Part shown: positions 40,416-49,100 of the stretch, in pieces
How positions within the stretch are numbered: the first letter of the stretch is position 1
How the letters are laid out: each line of letters starts with the position of its first letter
Source: Halomonas llamarensis
Lineage (GTDB): Bacteria > Pseudomonadota > Gammaproteobacteria > Pseudomonadales > Halomonadaceae
Reading direction: 5' to 3'
Assembly (NCBI RefSeq): GCF_023555005.1
Contig: NZ_JAMJPJ010000012.1
Span: forward strand, 29,528-93,527
DNA length: 64,000 nucleotides
Program-made: the position numbers and the translations under genes
Notes under the pieces: model-generated
What the model saw: only the letters and a program-made list of their open reading frames with translations
The model's database searches: none
What the model was told of the DNA's origin: nothing

Positions 40416-42272
40416 CTAGAATTCCGGCCCGATGGAGAAGTGCAAACGCCAATCGTCTTCGTGATCAAACGGGTGGGCAACATCTAAACGAATAGGGCCG
40501 ACTGGAGACACCCAGCGAACCCCTAAGCCAGCACCGGTTTTCAGCTCATTAGGCCCCCAATTATCAAAGGCATCGCCGCTATCCACAAACGCTGCTCCCC
40601 ACCAGTTGCCGGTCACACGGCGCTGGTACTCGACGCTGGTGGCGAGAAGATGTTGGCCGCCGCGTAACCGGCCTTCGTCGTTGCGTGGGGATAGGCTTTC
40701 ATACGAATACCCCCTCACGCTATTGTCACCACCGGCAAAAAAACGCAGCGACGGCGGAATGGGATCAAAATCGTCGGTTTCGATGGCACCGATACTGATG
40801 CCGCCGATAAAGCGGTTATGTTGCCCTAGCATGCGGATCCATTCGGTATCACCGGTAACGCGCAAAAACTGGGCATCGGAACCCCACGCGGTATCGGAGT
40901 ATTCAATCGAAAACTGCTGACGGTCTCCCCATGTAGGAAAACGCTGCTGGCGCGTACGGGTTCGCGACCATTGAACTCCGGGGTAGTAAATCAATACTTT
41001 TTCGGCATCTCCCCCTTGAGTGAAGTCATCATAAGTGGTGCGTAGGTAAACTGACTGCACCCAGTCGTTTTTAAATTGCCAACGCCGCGCAACCTCAACG
41101 GTCGCTTCCAGTGAACGGGTATCGTTGTCGTCTGCGTTTTTAATTCCATATTGCAGCTGGTAACTGTCACGGCGAGGGTCATCTAGCGGTATGCGATAGC
41201 GCCCCGAAAAGCGCTGCTCTGGCGCGGAAATATATAAATCGTGGTTTAAACTGTGGCCAAAACGATTAATCCAGGGTTGTTGCCAGCCAAATTGCAAACG
41301 CGGCCCGATATCGGTGGCATAACCCACTCCTACTTCGAACTGATGCCGGTCAGCTGGTTCGACACTAACATCGATGGGCAGTAATGGGTCTTCACGGTGG
41401 CTTACACTCATCACGCTTTGAAGCGCGGCACGGCTAACATAAGAACGTTGTACTTGCTCGGGGGTTGCCGCTTGCCACCAAGTCCCTTTGCCACTAGAGG
41501 GTGGATTGACAACCAGTTCTCGTGCGCTCGCTAACCTTGGGCGAACTGCCACAGAACGAAACCAGCCGGTTTCACCCAACCGCTGATTGTACTGTGCGAT
41601 GGCTTCAGCACGGTAAGGCTCTCCTGTTTCAAAGGTGCGCAAGTTTTGTAATCGCTCAGGTTCAATATGACTACCGCTAATGGCTACGTCACCAAACTGA
41701 TAGCGAGAACCACCGGCGAACGTCATGTATAAGCGAGCACTTTGCTGGTAAGGGCGCACTTCCATGCGCCGGTCGGTAAACTGCGAATCGAAATAGCCAC
41801 GCTCTAACGCAAGTGCCGACAGCTGGCTACGCAGGCTATCCCAGGGTGAGTGGCGTAACGCGTCACCCTCTTGAAGAGGAAAATTGTCGACGGCTTGGAC
41901 AAAAGGCGGATCTTCACGGGCATCGCCTTCCAATTGAATGGCAAGTGTTTCAATTCTGACTTGTGGGCCAGGCTCAATCTCTAATGTTGCCTCACCATTG
42001 TCTTCACCCAGCGCAATATTAATAGTGGGTTCATAATACCCATAGGGCCGCATGGCCTCTTGAGCACGTTGTTTGACCTCGTTTTCTAAGCGCATGCCGG
42101 TATATTTTTCCGCTTCGAGGTTTTCTAAGTAGGCGCTAATATTTCCACGAACGTCGTCTTCCACGCCATTTATCGTCACATCGAAAGCGATGGCTCCAGA
42201 AGAAAGGCATAACAGCGGGAAGAGTGTGACGTATTCCAGCCTGTTTGCCCGTCTTCGGCGTTTTATTCCCAT
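40416..42272 (-). CDS. tamA: Outer membrane assembly protein TamA
   Basis: A 618-residue BamA/TamA-family protein. A signal peptide (YVTLFPLLCLSSGAIAF) precedes three POTRA domains (about 30-270; FDVTINGVEDDVRGNISAYL, YRFGDVAISGSH-type segments) and a 16-strand barrel (about 300-618) ending LHFSIGPEF, with a C-terminal aromatic residue. GGDNSVRGYSYESLSPRN is the strand-16/loop-6 VRGY motif of the superfamily. ATG 42272 has AGGA upstream; a TTG start at 42290 is less likely. Partner of TamB. Confidence 0.93.
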   Translation of the reverse strand: MGIKRRRRANRLEYVTLFPLLCLSSGAIAFDVTINGVEDDVRGNISAYLENLEAEKYTGMRLENEVKQRAQEAMRPYGYYEPTINIALGEDNGEATLEIEPGPQVRIETLAIQLEGDAREDPPFVQAVDNFPLQEGDALRHSPWDSLRSQLSALALERGYFDSQFTDRRMEVRPYQQSARLYMTFAGGSRYQFGDVAISGSHIEPERLQNLRTFETGEPYRAEAIAQYNQRLGETGWFRSVAVRPRLASARELVVNPPSSGKGTWWQAATPEQVQRSYVSRAALQSVMSVSHREDPLLPIDVSVEPADRHQFEVGVGYATDIGPRLQFGWQQPWINRFGHSLNHDLYISAPEQRFSGRYRIPLDDPRRDSYQLQYGIKNADDNDTRSLEATVEVARRWQFKNDWVQSVYLRTTYDDFTQGGDAEKVLIYYPGVQWSRTRTRQQRFPTWGDRQQFSIEYSDTAWGSDAQFLRVTGDTEWIRMLGQHNRFIGGISIGAIETDDFDPIPPSLRFFAGGDNSVRGYSYESLSPRNDEGRLRGGQHLLATSVEYQRRVTGNWWGAAFVDSGDAFDNWGPNELKTGAGLGVRWVSPVGPIRLDVAHPFDHEDDWRLHFSIGPEF

Positions 42273-42305
42273 AAATCTTGTCCTAGCCAATAACGTGGCA
42301 TCTTG

Positions 42306-42992
42306 TCAACGCAGCATTTCTAACTGAGCACTCAATGCAAGCTGCGATTGGCGTACTTGACGAAAATCGCCTTCTAGCGCCGTTAAGCGTTGTTGCCATT
42401 TTTGCTCTAGGGCATTGAGCGTCTCTTTGCGTTCGTGGCCTTGTTCCGCTAATCGCTCAATTTTCTCTGTGAGGCGCTCTTGCGTGCTATCGCTTGACTG
42501 CTCTAACGCATTGAGCGAAGCGTTGATAGCGGCGAGTTGGCTATCCCGTAGCTGAGCTTGTGCTTGTTGCTGCTCTACTTGTAGCAATAACGTTTCAATG
42601 GCATCAGCCGAAACCATATCTTCGCTGGCAGGGATAAGACTAAAAAGCTCTTCACGAGCGTTTCTCAGCGCAACGGACAACTGCTCTTGCTCTTGAAAAA
42701 GGGTACTCATTTGCGCTTGAATTAAGTTTAACCTTTCCTTTACATCGCTGTCATCCGCGTCTAAGCGTGCATGCATATTGGAGACTTCACCACTTACTCG
42801 ATTTAGCTCGCTCAAAAGTCGCTCTCGCTCAAACCAAAGCCCCGCGGCGGCAGCGCCAAGTACGGCTATTATCGCTATTACGGCAAGCCACAAAGGCCAA
42901 AGAGCAGGACCTTTGCGGTGGCGTAGGTGCTGGGCGTTCAAACTTTGTTCTACGTCAGGCACGATTCGTGTCGTTGCAGCGGAATCAGACAT
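42306..42992 (-). CDS. Membrane-anchored coiled-coil protein, unknown function
   Basis: A 228-residue protein that I do not recognise. It has a cytoplasmic-type N-terminus (about 30 residues), a single hydrophobic helix (LWPLWLAVIAIIAVLGAAAA) and a 170-residue charged, glutamine-rich coiled coil. This layout is like a short HemX, but there is no clear sequence match. It has AAGGAG before the ATG and lies 12 bases after the UDP-sugar dehydrogenase-like gene and 33 before tamA, so it belongs to the same envelope operon. A structural or scaffold role is only a guess. Confidence 0.72.
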   Translation of the reverse strand: MSDSAATTRIVPDVEQSLNAQHLRHRKGPALWPLWLAVIAIIAVLGAAAAGLWFERERLLSELNRVSGEVSNMHARLDADDSDVKERLNLIQAQMSTLFQEQEQLSVALRNAREELFSLIPASEDMVSADAIETLLLQVEQQQAQAQLRDSQLAAINASLNALEQSSDSTQERLTEKIERLAEQGHERKETLNALEQKWQQRLTALEGDFRQVRQSQLALSAQLEMLR

Positions 42993-43004
42993 GCGCTCTC
43001 CTTA

Positions 43005-44294
43005 TCAAGCGGTGGGATCAGCGCGGCGGCCAATGCCTCGATAGGTAAGGCCACAACTTGCCACGAAACTTGGCTCATAGATATTGCGGCCATCCAGCAC
43101 GAGCTTTGCATTTAATAACTTGCTAAGCCGAGGCCAATCCGGGTTCCAATAGGTTTTCCACTCTGTTACTAACATTAGTGCATCTGCGCCTTCGCAGGCG
43201 AGATAGGGATCATCGCTGAACGTCGCTAAATCATCGCGTGATCCTACGGCATCTTCTAGTGCTGGCACGGCCGCCGGATCATGAAGACGGACGTGCACCC
43301 CTTGCGCCCACAGTGCCTCAAGTAGCGTTAACACAGGAGCTTGATCAATACGTGCTGTGCCCGGCTTAAAGGCCGCGCCCCAAATGGCCACGGTTTTGCC
43401 CGCTAGTTGGCCGCCAAAATGAGACCATAACTTGCGAAAAAGCGTTTCTTTTTTCTGTTCGTTAATATCCATCACTTGCTCAAGCAGCGCCGAGGCCCGA
43501 CCGCTTGAGAACTGTACATCCGCCAAGCGCATCAAATCACGCGAAAAATTCGGCCCGCCAAACCCACAACCAGGGTACAGGTATTCAAAGCCAATACGGC
43601 TATCAGCCCCCATTCCCTGGCGAACGTATTCGACATCAACACTCAACGTATCGGCTAGCCCGGCAATTTCATTCATGTAGCTAATGCGCGTGGCCAACAT
43701 ACCGTTGATCGCCAACTTGGCCAGTTCAGCGGCGCGGCGAGGCATCACCTGAAATATCTCACTGCGACGGTTGAAAGCACGCAGCAACTCGCGCACCAAA
43801 CGCTCGCTGGCGGCATCATCACACCCGAGTAGCCAATGCGAGGGGCGCGTAAAGGTTGTCCAAGCGCGTCCTTCCTCCAGCATATCCGGCAGCGAGACGC
43901 TACATTGAGTCGACTGCATAAGCTCCTGCAGGCGTTCGGTTTCACCCACGGGAAACGTCGAATTATTCACCAGCAGCAATTCAGGGTTTGTGTGCATAGC
44001 GGGATCAGAAACCAATGCGGCTGCATCGTCACGTTGGGTAGGGGATAGTGACAGCCAAGCAATGTCGCAACGACGAAGGCTATCTACCTCATGCACCAGC
44101 ATCAGATTGCCTTCTGCAACGCTATGCTGCAGCTGATCAAACAGGGTAGGCTCGCGCCGTAACCACCCAGCCTGCTCCAACGCTTCCCACGGTTGAGCCG
44201 AATGTAAAAGCCAATGCACATGGTGCCCCACCCAAGAAAGCGCCGCCGCTGCGGTCGCCGCACTTAGCTCGCTGCCGTAAACAAAAACCCGCAT
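43005..44294 (-). CDS. UDP-glucose/GDP-mannose dehydrogenase-like protein without the catalytic Cys
   Basis: A 429-residue homologue of nucleotide-sugar dehydrogenases. The three-domain order is kept: N-terminal NAD-type fold, central dimer domain (ELAKLAINGMLATRISYMNE), and C-terminal UDP-binding domain (VAIWGAAFKPGTARIDQAPV). Two key sites are altered. The GxGxxG loop reads VYGSELSAATAAA, and the segment that normally has the nucleophilic cysteine (GSCFPKD) reads GFGGPNFSRDL, with Asn in its place. Normal oxidation to the uronic acid is therefore doubtful. It starts with AGGAGG upstream and lies 3 bases after galU, whose product is UDP-glucose. Confidence 0.82.
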   Translation of the reverse strand: MRVFVYGSELSAATAAAALSWVGHHVHWLLHSAQPWEALEQAGWLRREPTLFDQLQHSVAEGNLMLVHEVDSLRRCDIAWLSLSPTQRDDAAALVSDPAMHTNPELLLVNNSTFPVGETERLQELMQSTQCSVSLPDMLEEGRAWTTFTRPSHWLLGCDDAASERLVRELLRAFNRRSEIFQVMPRRAAELAKLAINGMLATRISYMNEIAGLADTLSVDVEYVRQGMGADSRIGFEYLYPGCGFGGPNFSRDLMRLADVQFSSGRASALLEQVMDINEQKKETLFRKLWSHFGGQLAGKTVAIWGAAFKPGTARIDQAPVLTLLEALWAQGVHVRLHDPAAVPALEDAVGSRDDLATFSDDPYLACEGADALMLVTEWKTYWNPDWPRLSKLLNAKLVLDGRNIYEPSFVASCGLTYRGIGRRADPTA

Positions 44295-44297
44295 GGC

Positions 44298-45188
44298 CTA
44301 CGCCTCCTGATAGCGCGCAAGCAATGCCTTGAAGTCATCTCCAAGCGCGGGATGGGCGCGACCATAAGCGAGAGTCGCTTCTAAATACCCCAATGGCTGC
44401 CCACAATCGTACGTTACCCCTTGCATACGGTATGCCTCTACCCCTAATTGTTGGCGCAGTGTCTCAATGGCATCCGTCAATTGGATTTCATCACCAGCGC
44501 CGGGCGGTGTTTCGGCGAGTAGAGAAAAGATCGACCCAGGCAGTGCGTAGCGTCCAATAACAGCGAGGTTAGACGGTGCGGCATCACGGGCGGGTTTTTC
44601 CACCACCCCGACAGTTGGCGTAGCGTGACCCGGCGCAGGTATTTGCGCTTCCAAGGCGACGATGCCATAGCGCTCAACATTCGCCCAGTCGACCTCCTCT
44701 ACCATCAACTGGGCGGTACTGTTTTTATCAAACGCCTGTAGCATGCCGTACAAATCATTATGAGAGGACGAATCCGTTTGGTGAACCAGTACATCGGGTA
44801 GCAACACGGCAAAAGGCTCGTTGTCACCAATGACCGGGCGGGCGCATAGCACCGCATGCCCTAGGCCTAATGGCTCGCCTTGGCGCACGCTAATGACATT
44901 GACATCGTCTGGGATAATGTCGCGAATGCTCTCCAATAGCGCATGCTTACCTTTGGCTTCAAGGCTAGCTTCTAACTCTGCGTGGGTATCAAAGTGATTT
45001 TCAATGGCACTTTTGCTGCTGCTAGTTACCAACACAATGTCGCGAATACCGGCCGCCACTGCCTCTTCTACCACGTATTGAATAACCGGACGGTCGACAA
45101 TGGTAATCATCTCTTTAGGAATGGCTTTTGACGCGGGCAAGCAGCGCGTGCCAAAGCCAGCAACAGGAAGTACAGCCTTGCGAATCAT
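44298..45188 (-). CDS. galU: UTP--glucose-1-phosphate uridylyltransferase
   Basis: A 296-residue nucleotidyltransferase that makes UDP-glucose for lipopolysaccharide and polysaccharide synthesis. Signature blocks are KAVLPVAGFGTRCLPASKAI (with the following PKEM), QYVVEEAVAAGIRDIVLVTS, GLGHAVLCARPVIGDNEPFA and LLPDVLVH. ATG 45188 has AAGGAC upstream, and a 26-codon extension is unconserved. It heads the operon with the UDP-sugar dehydrogenase-like gene, and diverges from ubiG. Confidence 0.95.
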   Translation of the reverse strand: MIRKAVLPVAGFGTRCLPASKAIPKEMITIVDRPVIQYVVEEAVAAGIRDIVLVTSSSKSAIENHFDTHAELEASLEAKGKHALLESIRDIIPDDVNVISVRQGEPLGLGHAVLCARPVIGDNEPFAVLLPDVLVHQTDSSSHNDLYGMLQAFDKNSTAQLMVEEVDWANVERYGIVALEAQIPAPGHATPTVGVVEKPARDAAPSNLAVIGRYALPGSIFSLLAETPPGAGDEIQLTDAIETLRQQLGVEAYRMQGVTYDCGQPLGYLEATLAYGRAHPALGDDFKALLARYQEA

Positions 45189-45331
45189 ACAAAGGTCCTT
45201 TTTATGCGTTCCGACCTCGGAGTGGTTAGAATGGGCATCATACACTACACATCGGTAATCCCTCACGGTGGCTACCGGTGGTTTTTTTCTGCCGTTTAAT
45301 GTCTCGTTTTAACATGCAGGGAGTCACGCAC

Positions 45332-46075
45332 ATGCAAGCGCCATCTCAGGATAGCACTGCGCAAGGTTACCACGGCAATGTCGATGCGGCTGAAGTCGCG
45401 AAGTTTGAAGCCCTCGCCAGCCGTTGGTGGGATAAAAACAGTGAATTTAAGCCGTTGCACGACATCAACCCGCTGCGTCTTGATTTTATTGATGCTCGCA
45501 CAGGGCTTGCGGGCAAGCGCGTGCTGGATGTGGGCTGTGGCGGGGGAATTTTAAGCGAAGCCATGGCGCACCGCGGAGCGAATGTCACCGGTATTGATAT
45601 GGGCGAAGCGCCGCTCGGCGTCGCGCGTTTGCATGCTGAAGAAAACGGTCTCGACATCACCTATCGCCAGGTAGCCGTTGAAATGTTCGCCGATGAGCAT
45701 GCCGGCTCTTTTGACGTTATCACCTGTATGGAGATGCTTGAGCATGTGCCCGATCCGGCTTCAGTAGTAGAAGCTTGCAGCCGCTTAGTTCGCCCTGGTG
45801 GCCATGTTTTCTTTTCTACAATCAGCCGTACCCGTAAAGCGCACGCATTTGCCATTGTTGGCGCTGAATATGTGCTTAAACTTTTACCGCGGGGAACGCA
45901 CGATTATGCTAAGTTTATTCGCCCCTCTGAAATGGCGGCTTGGTGTCGCGTATCTGGGCTAGAGGTGAGGGAGCAAACCGGGCTGACCTATAATCCGCTA
46001 TTGCGTCAATACCGGCTAAATAGCTATGACGTCTCGGTCAATTACATGATGCACTGTCGCAAATCGGAGGCGTGA
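45332..46075 (+). CDS. ubiG: Ubiquinone biosynthesis O-methyltransferase
   Basis: A 247-residue SAM-dependent enzyme that performs both O-methylations in ubiquinone synthesis. The UbiG N-terminus [20 protein letters not shown], the SAM loop [32 protein letters not shown] and the membrane-contact region near [20 protein letters not shown] are all typical. ATG 45332 has AGGGAG upstream. Its stop overlaps the start of mupP by one base. Confidence 0.95.
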   Translation: MQAPSQDSTAQGYHGNVDAAEVAKFEALASRWWDKNSEFKPLHDINPLRLDFIDARTGLAGKRVLDVGCGGGILSEAMAHRGANVTGIDMGEAPLGVARLHAEENGLDITYRQVAVEMFADEHAGSFDVITCMEMLEHVPDPASVVEACSRLVRPGGHVFFSTISRTRKAHAFAIVGAEYVLKLLPRGTHDYAKFIRPSEMAAWCRVSGLEVREQTGLTYNPLLRQYRLNSYDVSVNYMMHCRKSEA

Positions 46076-46782
46076 TGTCTGATGTAATTAATGACGTCAT
46101 GCTCGGTGCTCCTCCTCCCGCGCGTGCTTTATTGTTTGATTTGGATGGTACATTAGTCGATACCGCGCCGGACTTGGCCAATGCAACCAATGTGCTGCGT
46201 GCCCACCACGGATTAGCGCCTTTGCCCTTTGCCACTATCCGCAGACAAGTTTCAAATGGCGGCAGCGCTTTGGTCACGTTAGCGCTAGGCTTTGACATTG
46301 ATCACCCACATCACAGCGCTGCCAGAGTGCTTTTACTTAACGCTTACGAGCAGGCCGTAGCAACCTACAGCCGCGTTTTCTCGCCATTGGATACGTGGCT
46401 TAAACGCTGGCAGCTAAACAGCGGCTTATGGGGTATTGTGACTAACAAGCCACGTCGCTACACCGAGCCACTTTTAAACGCGCTCGCCTTAGAGCCTGGC
46501 GCCCTTCTTTGTGCCGATGATTTAAGCGTTAAAAAGCCCTCACCCGAACCGTTATGGGAGGCAGCGCGACGTCTAAATGTCGCGCCTCACGAGTGCTGGT
46601 ATGTGGGAGATCATCTGCGTGATATGCAGGCTGCCAAAGCGGCAGGAATGACCGCTGTGGCAGTGGGGTATGGATACATTAGCGAAGAGGACGATTACCG
46701 TCAGTGGCCGGCAGACGTCTGGTTTAGTGATTGCACTGCGCTAGTGGCTGCCCTACCCACTATGAAACCTTCGCTTTGCTAG
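46075..46782 (+). CDS. mupP: HAD phosphatase, MupP/Gph type
   Basis: A 235-residue haloacid-dehalogenase phosphatase. The nucleophile motif is LLFDLDGTLVDTAPDLANAT, motif II is GIVTNKPRRY, the lysine is in DLSVKKPSPEPLWEA and motif IV is CWYVGDHLRDMQAAKAAG. The direct coupling to ubiG and the following yciK match the Pseudomonas ubiG-mupP-yciK locus, where MupP dephosphorylates N-acetylmuramate 6-phosphate in cell-wall recycling. By sequence alone phosphoglycolate phosphatase (gph) is hard to exclude. ATG 46075 has CGGAGG upstream. Confidence 0.82.
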   Translation: MSDVINDVMLGAPPPARALLFDLDGTLVDTAPDLANATNVLRAHHGLAPLPFATIRRQVSNGGSALVTLALGFDIDHPHHSAARVLLLNAYEQAVATYSRVFSPLDTWLKRWQLNSGLWGIVTNKPRRYTEPLLNALALEPGALLCADDLSVKKPSPEPLWEAARRLNVAPHECWYVGDHLRDMQAAKAAGMTAVAVGYGYISEEDDYRQWPADVWFSDCTALVAALPTMKPSLC

Positions 46783-46801
46783 AGTGACGTTAACCTCGGC
46801 A

Positions 46802-47560
46802 TTAACGGGGTGGTTGTGCATCCCATTTTTGACCGCTTACCCCACGGCTATCAGGCCCCATTAGCCATAAATACGTGGGCATGATCTCTTCTGGAGTGCG
46901 AAGCGTCGCAGGGTCCTCACCAGGAAATGCGCTGCGGCGCATTTGGGTACGGGTGGCTCCTGGATTGAGCGTATTAATGCGTAGGTTCTGTTGGCTATCC
47001 AATTCATCGGCCAACACTTCCATAAAACCCTCCGTTGCACACTTAGACACGGCATAAGCACCCCAGTAGGCGCGACCTTTGCGCCCCACGCTAGATGAAG
47101 TAAAAATAACCGAGGCATCCTCTGACTGCTGCAAAAGCGGCAGTAACGCTTGGGTCATCCAAATAGGGCCGTTGATATTTACCTGCATCACCTGGCTCCA
47201 AAGCTCAGGATTGCACTGCTCAAACGGGGTAATGCGACCTAGCATACCGGCGTTGTGAAGAACTCCATCTAAGCGGCCAAATTCGCCATCCAGCGTTTGC
47301 GCCATCTCATGAAAATCTTTGAGCGTAGCACCTTCAAAATTGAGCGGGAAAATAGCCGGTTGCGAACCTCCTGCCGCCTCAATTTCATCGTAAACACGCT
47401 CAAGTTTCGCAATCGTGCGCCCGAGCAAAATGACCGTGGCGCCATGTTGCGCATAGGTCAACGCTGCCGCTTGGCCGATGCCATCGCCTGCCCCGGTGAC
47501 CAAAATAATACGATCTTTAAGTAAATCAGGCGTAGGCTGATAGTCGATTTTGCAGCTCAT
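46802..47560 (-). CDS. yciK: YciK-family short-chain oxidoreductase
   Basis: A 252-residue SDR protein. The nucleotide loop is ILVTGAGDGIGQAAALTYAQ, NAG is in VLHNAGMLGRITPFEQ, and the catalytic Ser, Tyr and Lys are in FTSSSVGRKGRAYWGAYAVS followed by K. E. coli YciK has the same size and lies in a different context; the substrate is unknown. ATG 47560 (MSCKIDYQP) begins as in YciK; the longer frame is unconserved. It is convergent with mupP, 19 bases apart. Confidence 0.88.
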   Translation of the reverse strand: MSCKIDYQPTPDLLKDRIILVTGAGDGIGQAAALTYAQHGATVILLGRTIAKLERVYDEIEAAGGSQPAIFPLNFEGATLKDFHEMAQTLDGEFGRLDGVLHNAGMLGRITPFEQCNPELWSQVMQVNINGPIWMTQALLPLLQQSEDASVIFTSSSVGRKGRAYWGAYAVSKCATEGFMEVLADELDSQQNLRINTLNPGATRTQMRRSAFPGEDPATLRTPEEIMPTYLWLMGPDSRGVSGQKWDAQPPR

Positions 47561-47588
47561 AGCGTTGTTTGGATCCTTCACATTAGTT

Positions 47589-48461
47589 TTACAGGGATTG
47601 ACGTAAAAAGTCGCTTGCAAGTCCTGCTGCACTGCTTTGCGGATACTCTTCGGTTACGCGGGTAAGGAGTTCTCGACTACGGTCTGTTTTGCCTTGGCGG
47701 GCCTTCAAGAGACCAAGCTTATATAGCGCATCGGGAACCTTACGGCTGTCACTGTACTCATTAATTACACGGTCGAATGCTTCTTCCGCGGTGGCAAGTG
47801 CATCATTTGCCGCATAAAGCTCGCCCAGCCAATAATAACCGTTGGGCGTTAGCGATGAGTCAGGGTATTGCTCGACAAAGCCTTTAAAGGCAGTAATAGC
47901 TTCATCAAAGTGGCGCGCTTGAACGTGAGAAAAGGCATTTTCATAGGCCTTTTGCACCTCTTCGCTTACAGAATTGCTACCGCTTTGTTCAGTTTTCTCT
48001 ACCCGTTCTGCTTCTCCTATGGCTTTGGGTTCTACGCTTGACTCGGGGGCGGGTGTCGCGGTGTCTGCCTCTTCTTCAGCTGCTGAAGAGGCTTTATCGC
48101 GCTCTAAGCTCGCAAGCCGGTCGTCTATGTCAATATAGCGCTGCTGGCTTTGGCGACTCACTTGTTCGAACTCGTGACGTAACTCTTCAAGCTGACCGCG
48201 AAGCTGCTGGATTTCGCGCTGATGCTCTTGCACCTGGTTAAAAAGAACCAGGCTTCCACCGCTTGTCGGCTGCGTTTGCGTTTGCTGATAGAAGCTGTCA
48301 GAGGATGAAGAAAGGTCCTCCACTATTGGCTGTTGAGCCAAGGCAGTGAGAGGCACCATGAACAGTGAGGCCGCAAGCCCTAAAGTAAAACGCTTCAGCA
48401 GCGAAAGGCGTGAGGAGTTGGCCTTCCTCGTGTGCTTGTCGCATGTCAGGCTGAAATTCAT
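47589..48461 (-). CDS. cpoB: Cell division coordinator CpoB (YbgF)
   Basis: A 290-residue periplasmic protein. A signal peptide (FTLGLAASLFMVPLTALAQQ) is followed by a trimerising coiled coil (about 75-130) and three TPR repeats at the C-terminus (AYENAFSHVQARHFDEAITA, YYWLGELYAANDALATAEEA, ALYKLGLLKARQGKTDRSRE). CpoB links the Tol-Pal system to septal peptidoglycan synthesis by PBP1B. ATG 48461 has AGGAG 5 bases upstream; 48464 is an alternative. It is the last gene of the tol-pal operon. Confidence 0.93.
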   Translation of the reverse strand: MNFSLTCDKHTRKANSSRLSLLKRFTLGLAASLFMVPLTALAQQPIVEDLSSSSDSFYQQTQTQPTSGGSLVLFNQVQEHQREIQQLRGQLEELRHEFEQVSRQSQQRYIDIDDRLASLERDKASSAAEEEADTATPAPESSVEPKAIGEAERVEKTEQSGSNSVSEEVQKAYENAFSHVQARHFDEAITAFKGFVEQYPDSSLTPNGYYWLGELYAANDALATAEEAFDRVINEYSDSRKVPDALYKLGLLKARQGKTDRSRELLTRVTEEYPQSSAAGLASDFLRQSL

Positions 48462-48538
48462 CATGTCTCCTGAAGCCATCTGTTTAAACCCCGCTGTTAC
48501 CAGCGAGGTGGTGGCATCCATCAAACGTTTAAGTTAGC

Positions 48539-49093
48539 TCAGTAGCTAAATATCACACGACGGTTTTTTGCGTATGCATCTTCACTCTGACCACGTGCTT
48601 CCGGGCGCTCTTCTCCGTAGCTAACAACGCTCATTTGGCTATTGGAAACACCCTGGATGTTGAGGAAACGCTGTACCGCATTGGCACGACGCTCGCCTAG
48701 CGCCAAGTTATATTCACGCGTTCCGCGCTCATCGGTGTGACCTTGCAGCACGACCGTCGCACCCGGATTGACGCGTAAGTAACGTGCATGGGCCATCACG
48801 ACCGACTCGTACTCACTTTTGATCGTGTCGCGGTTAAAATCGAAGTAAATCGTACGCACATCAGGGATTCGCGAATCGGCTTGCTGACTAGCACGTGTAC
48901 CGCTTCCGGTGGTAGAACCGTACTGACCGCCACTACCCGCGCCGCGGCTTTCAGCCCCACTTCCCGTCGTACTACCCGTTTGAGAACCTGTTGACTCACC
49001 ACCCTGGGTTCCCCCCGTGCTTGAGCAACCAGCGATTACAGCAAGTGAGAAAGCAACGGCTAATGCACGTGCCATCGGTTTAATTTGCATCAT
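48539..49093 (-). CDS. pal: Peptidoglycan-associated lipoprotein Pal
   Basis: A 184-residue outer-membrane lipoprotein. The lipobox is AVIAGCSS, then a glycine/serine/threonine-rich linker (about 25-70) and an OmpA-like domain with IYFDFNRDTIKSEYE, VVLQGHTDERGTREYNLALG and RRANAVQRFL, which binds diaminopimelate in peptidoglycan. It works with TolB at division sites. The linker is longer and more repetitive (TGS, GSG) than in E. coli Pal. AGGAG precedes the ATG. Confidence 0.95.
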   Translation of the reverse strand: MMQIKPMARALAVAFSLAVIAGCSSTGGTQGGESTGSQTGSTTGSGAESRGAGSGGQYGSTTGSGTRASQQADSRIPDVRTIYFDFNRDTIKSEYESVVMAHARYLRVNPGATVVLQGHTDERGTREYNLALGERRANAVQRFLNIQGVSNSQMSVVSYGEERPEARGQSEDAYAKNRRVIFSY

Positions 49094-49100
49094 TCTACTC

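Noticed and set aside
45250..45295. Short CGGTA/TACCG stem followed by seven T residues, resembling a terminator upstream of ubiG
   Set aside because: Stem is only five pairs with a 16-base loop and no gene ends there; treated as chance.
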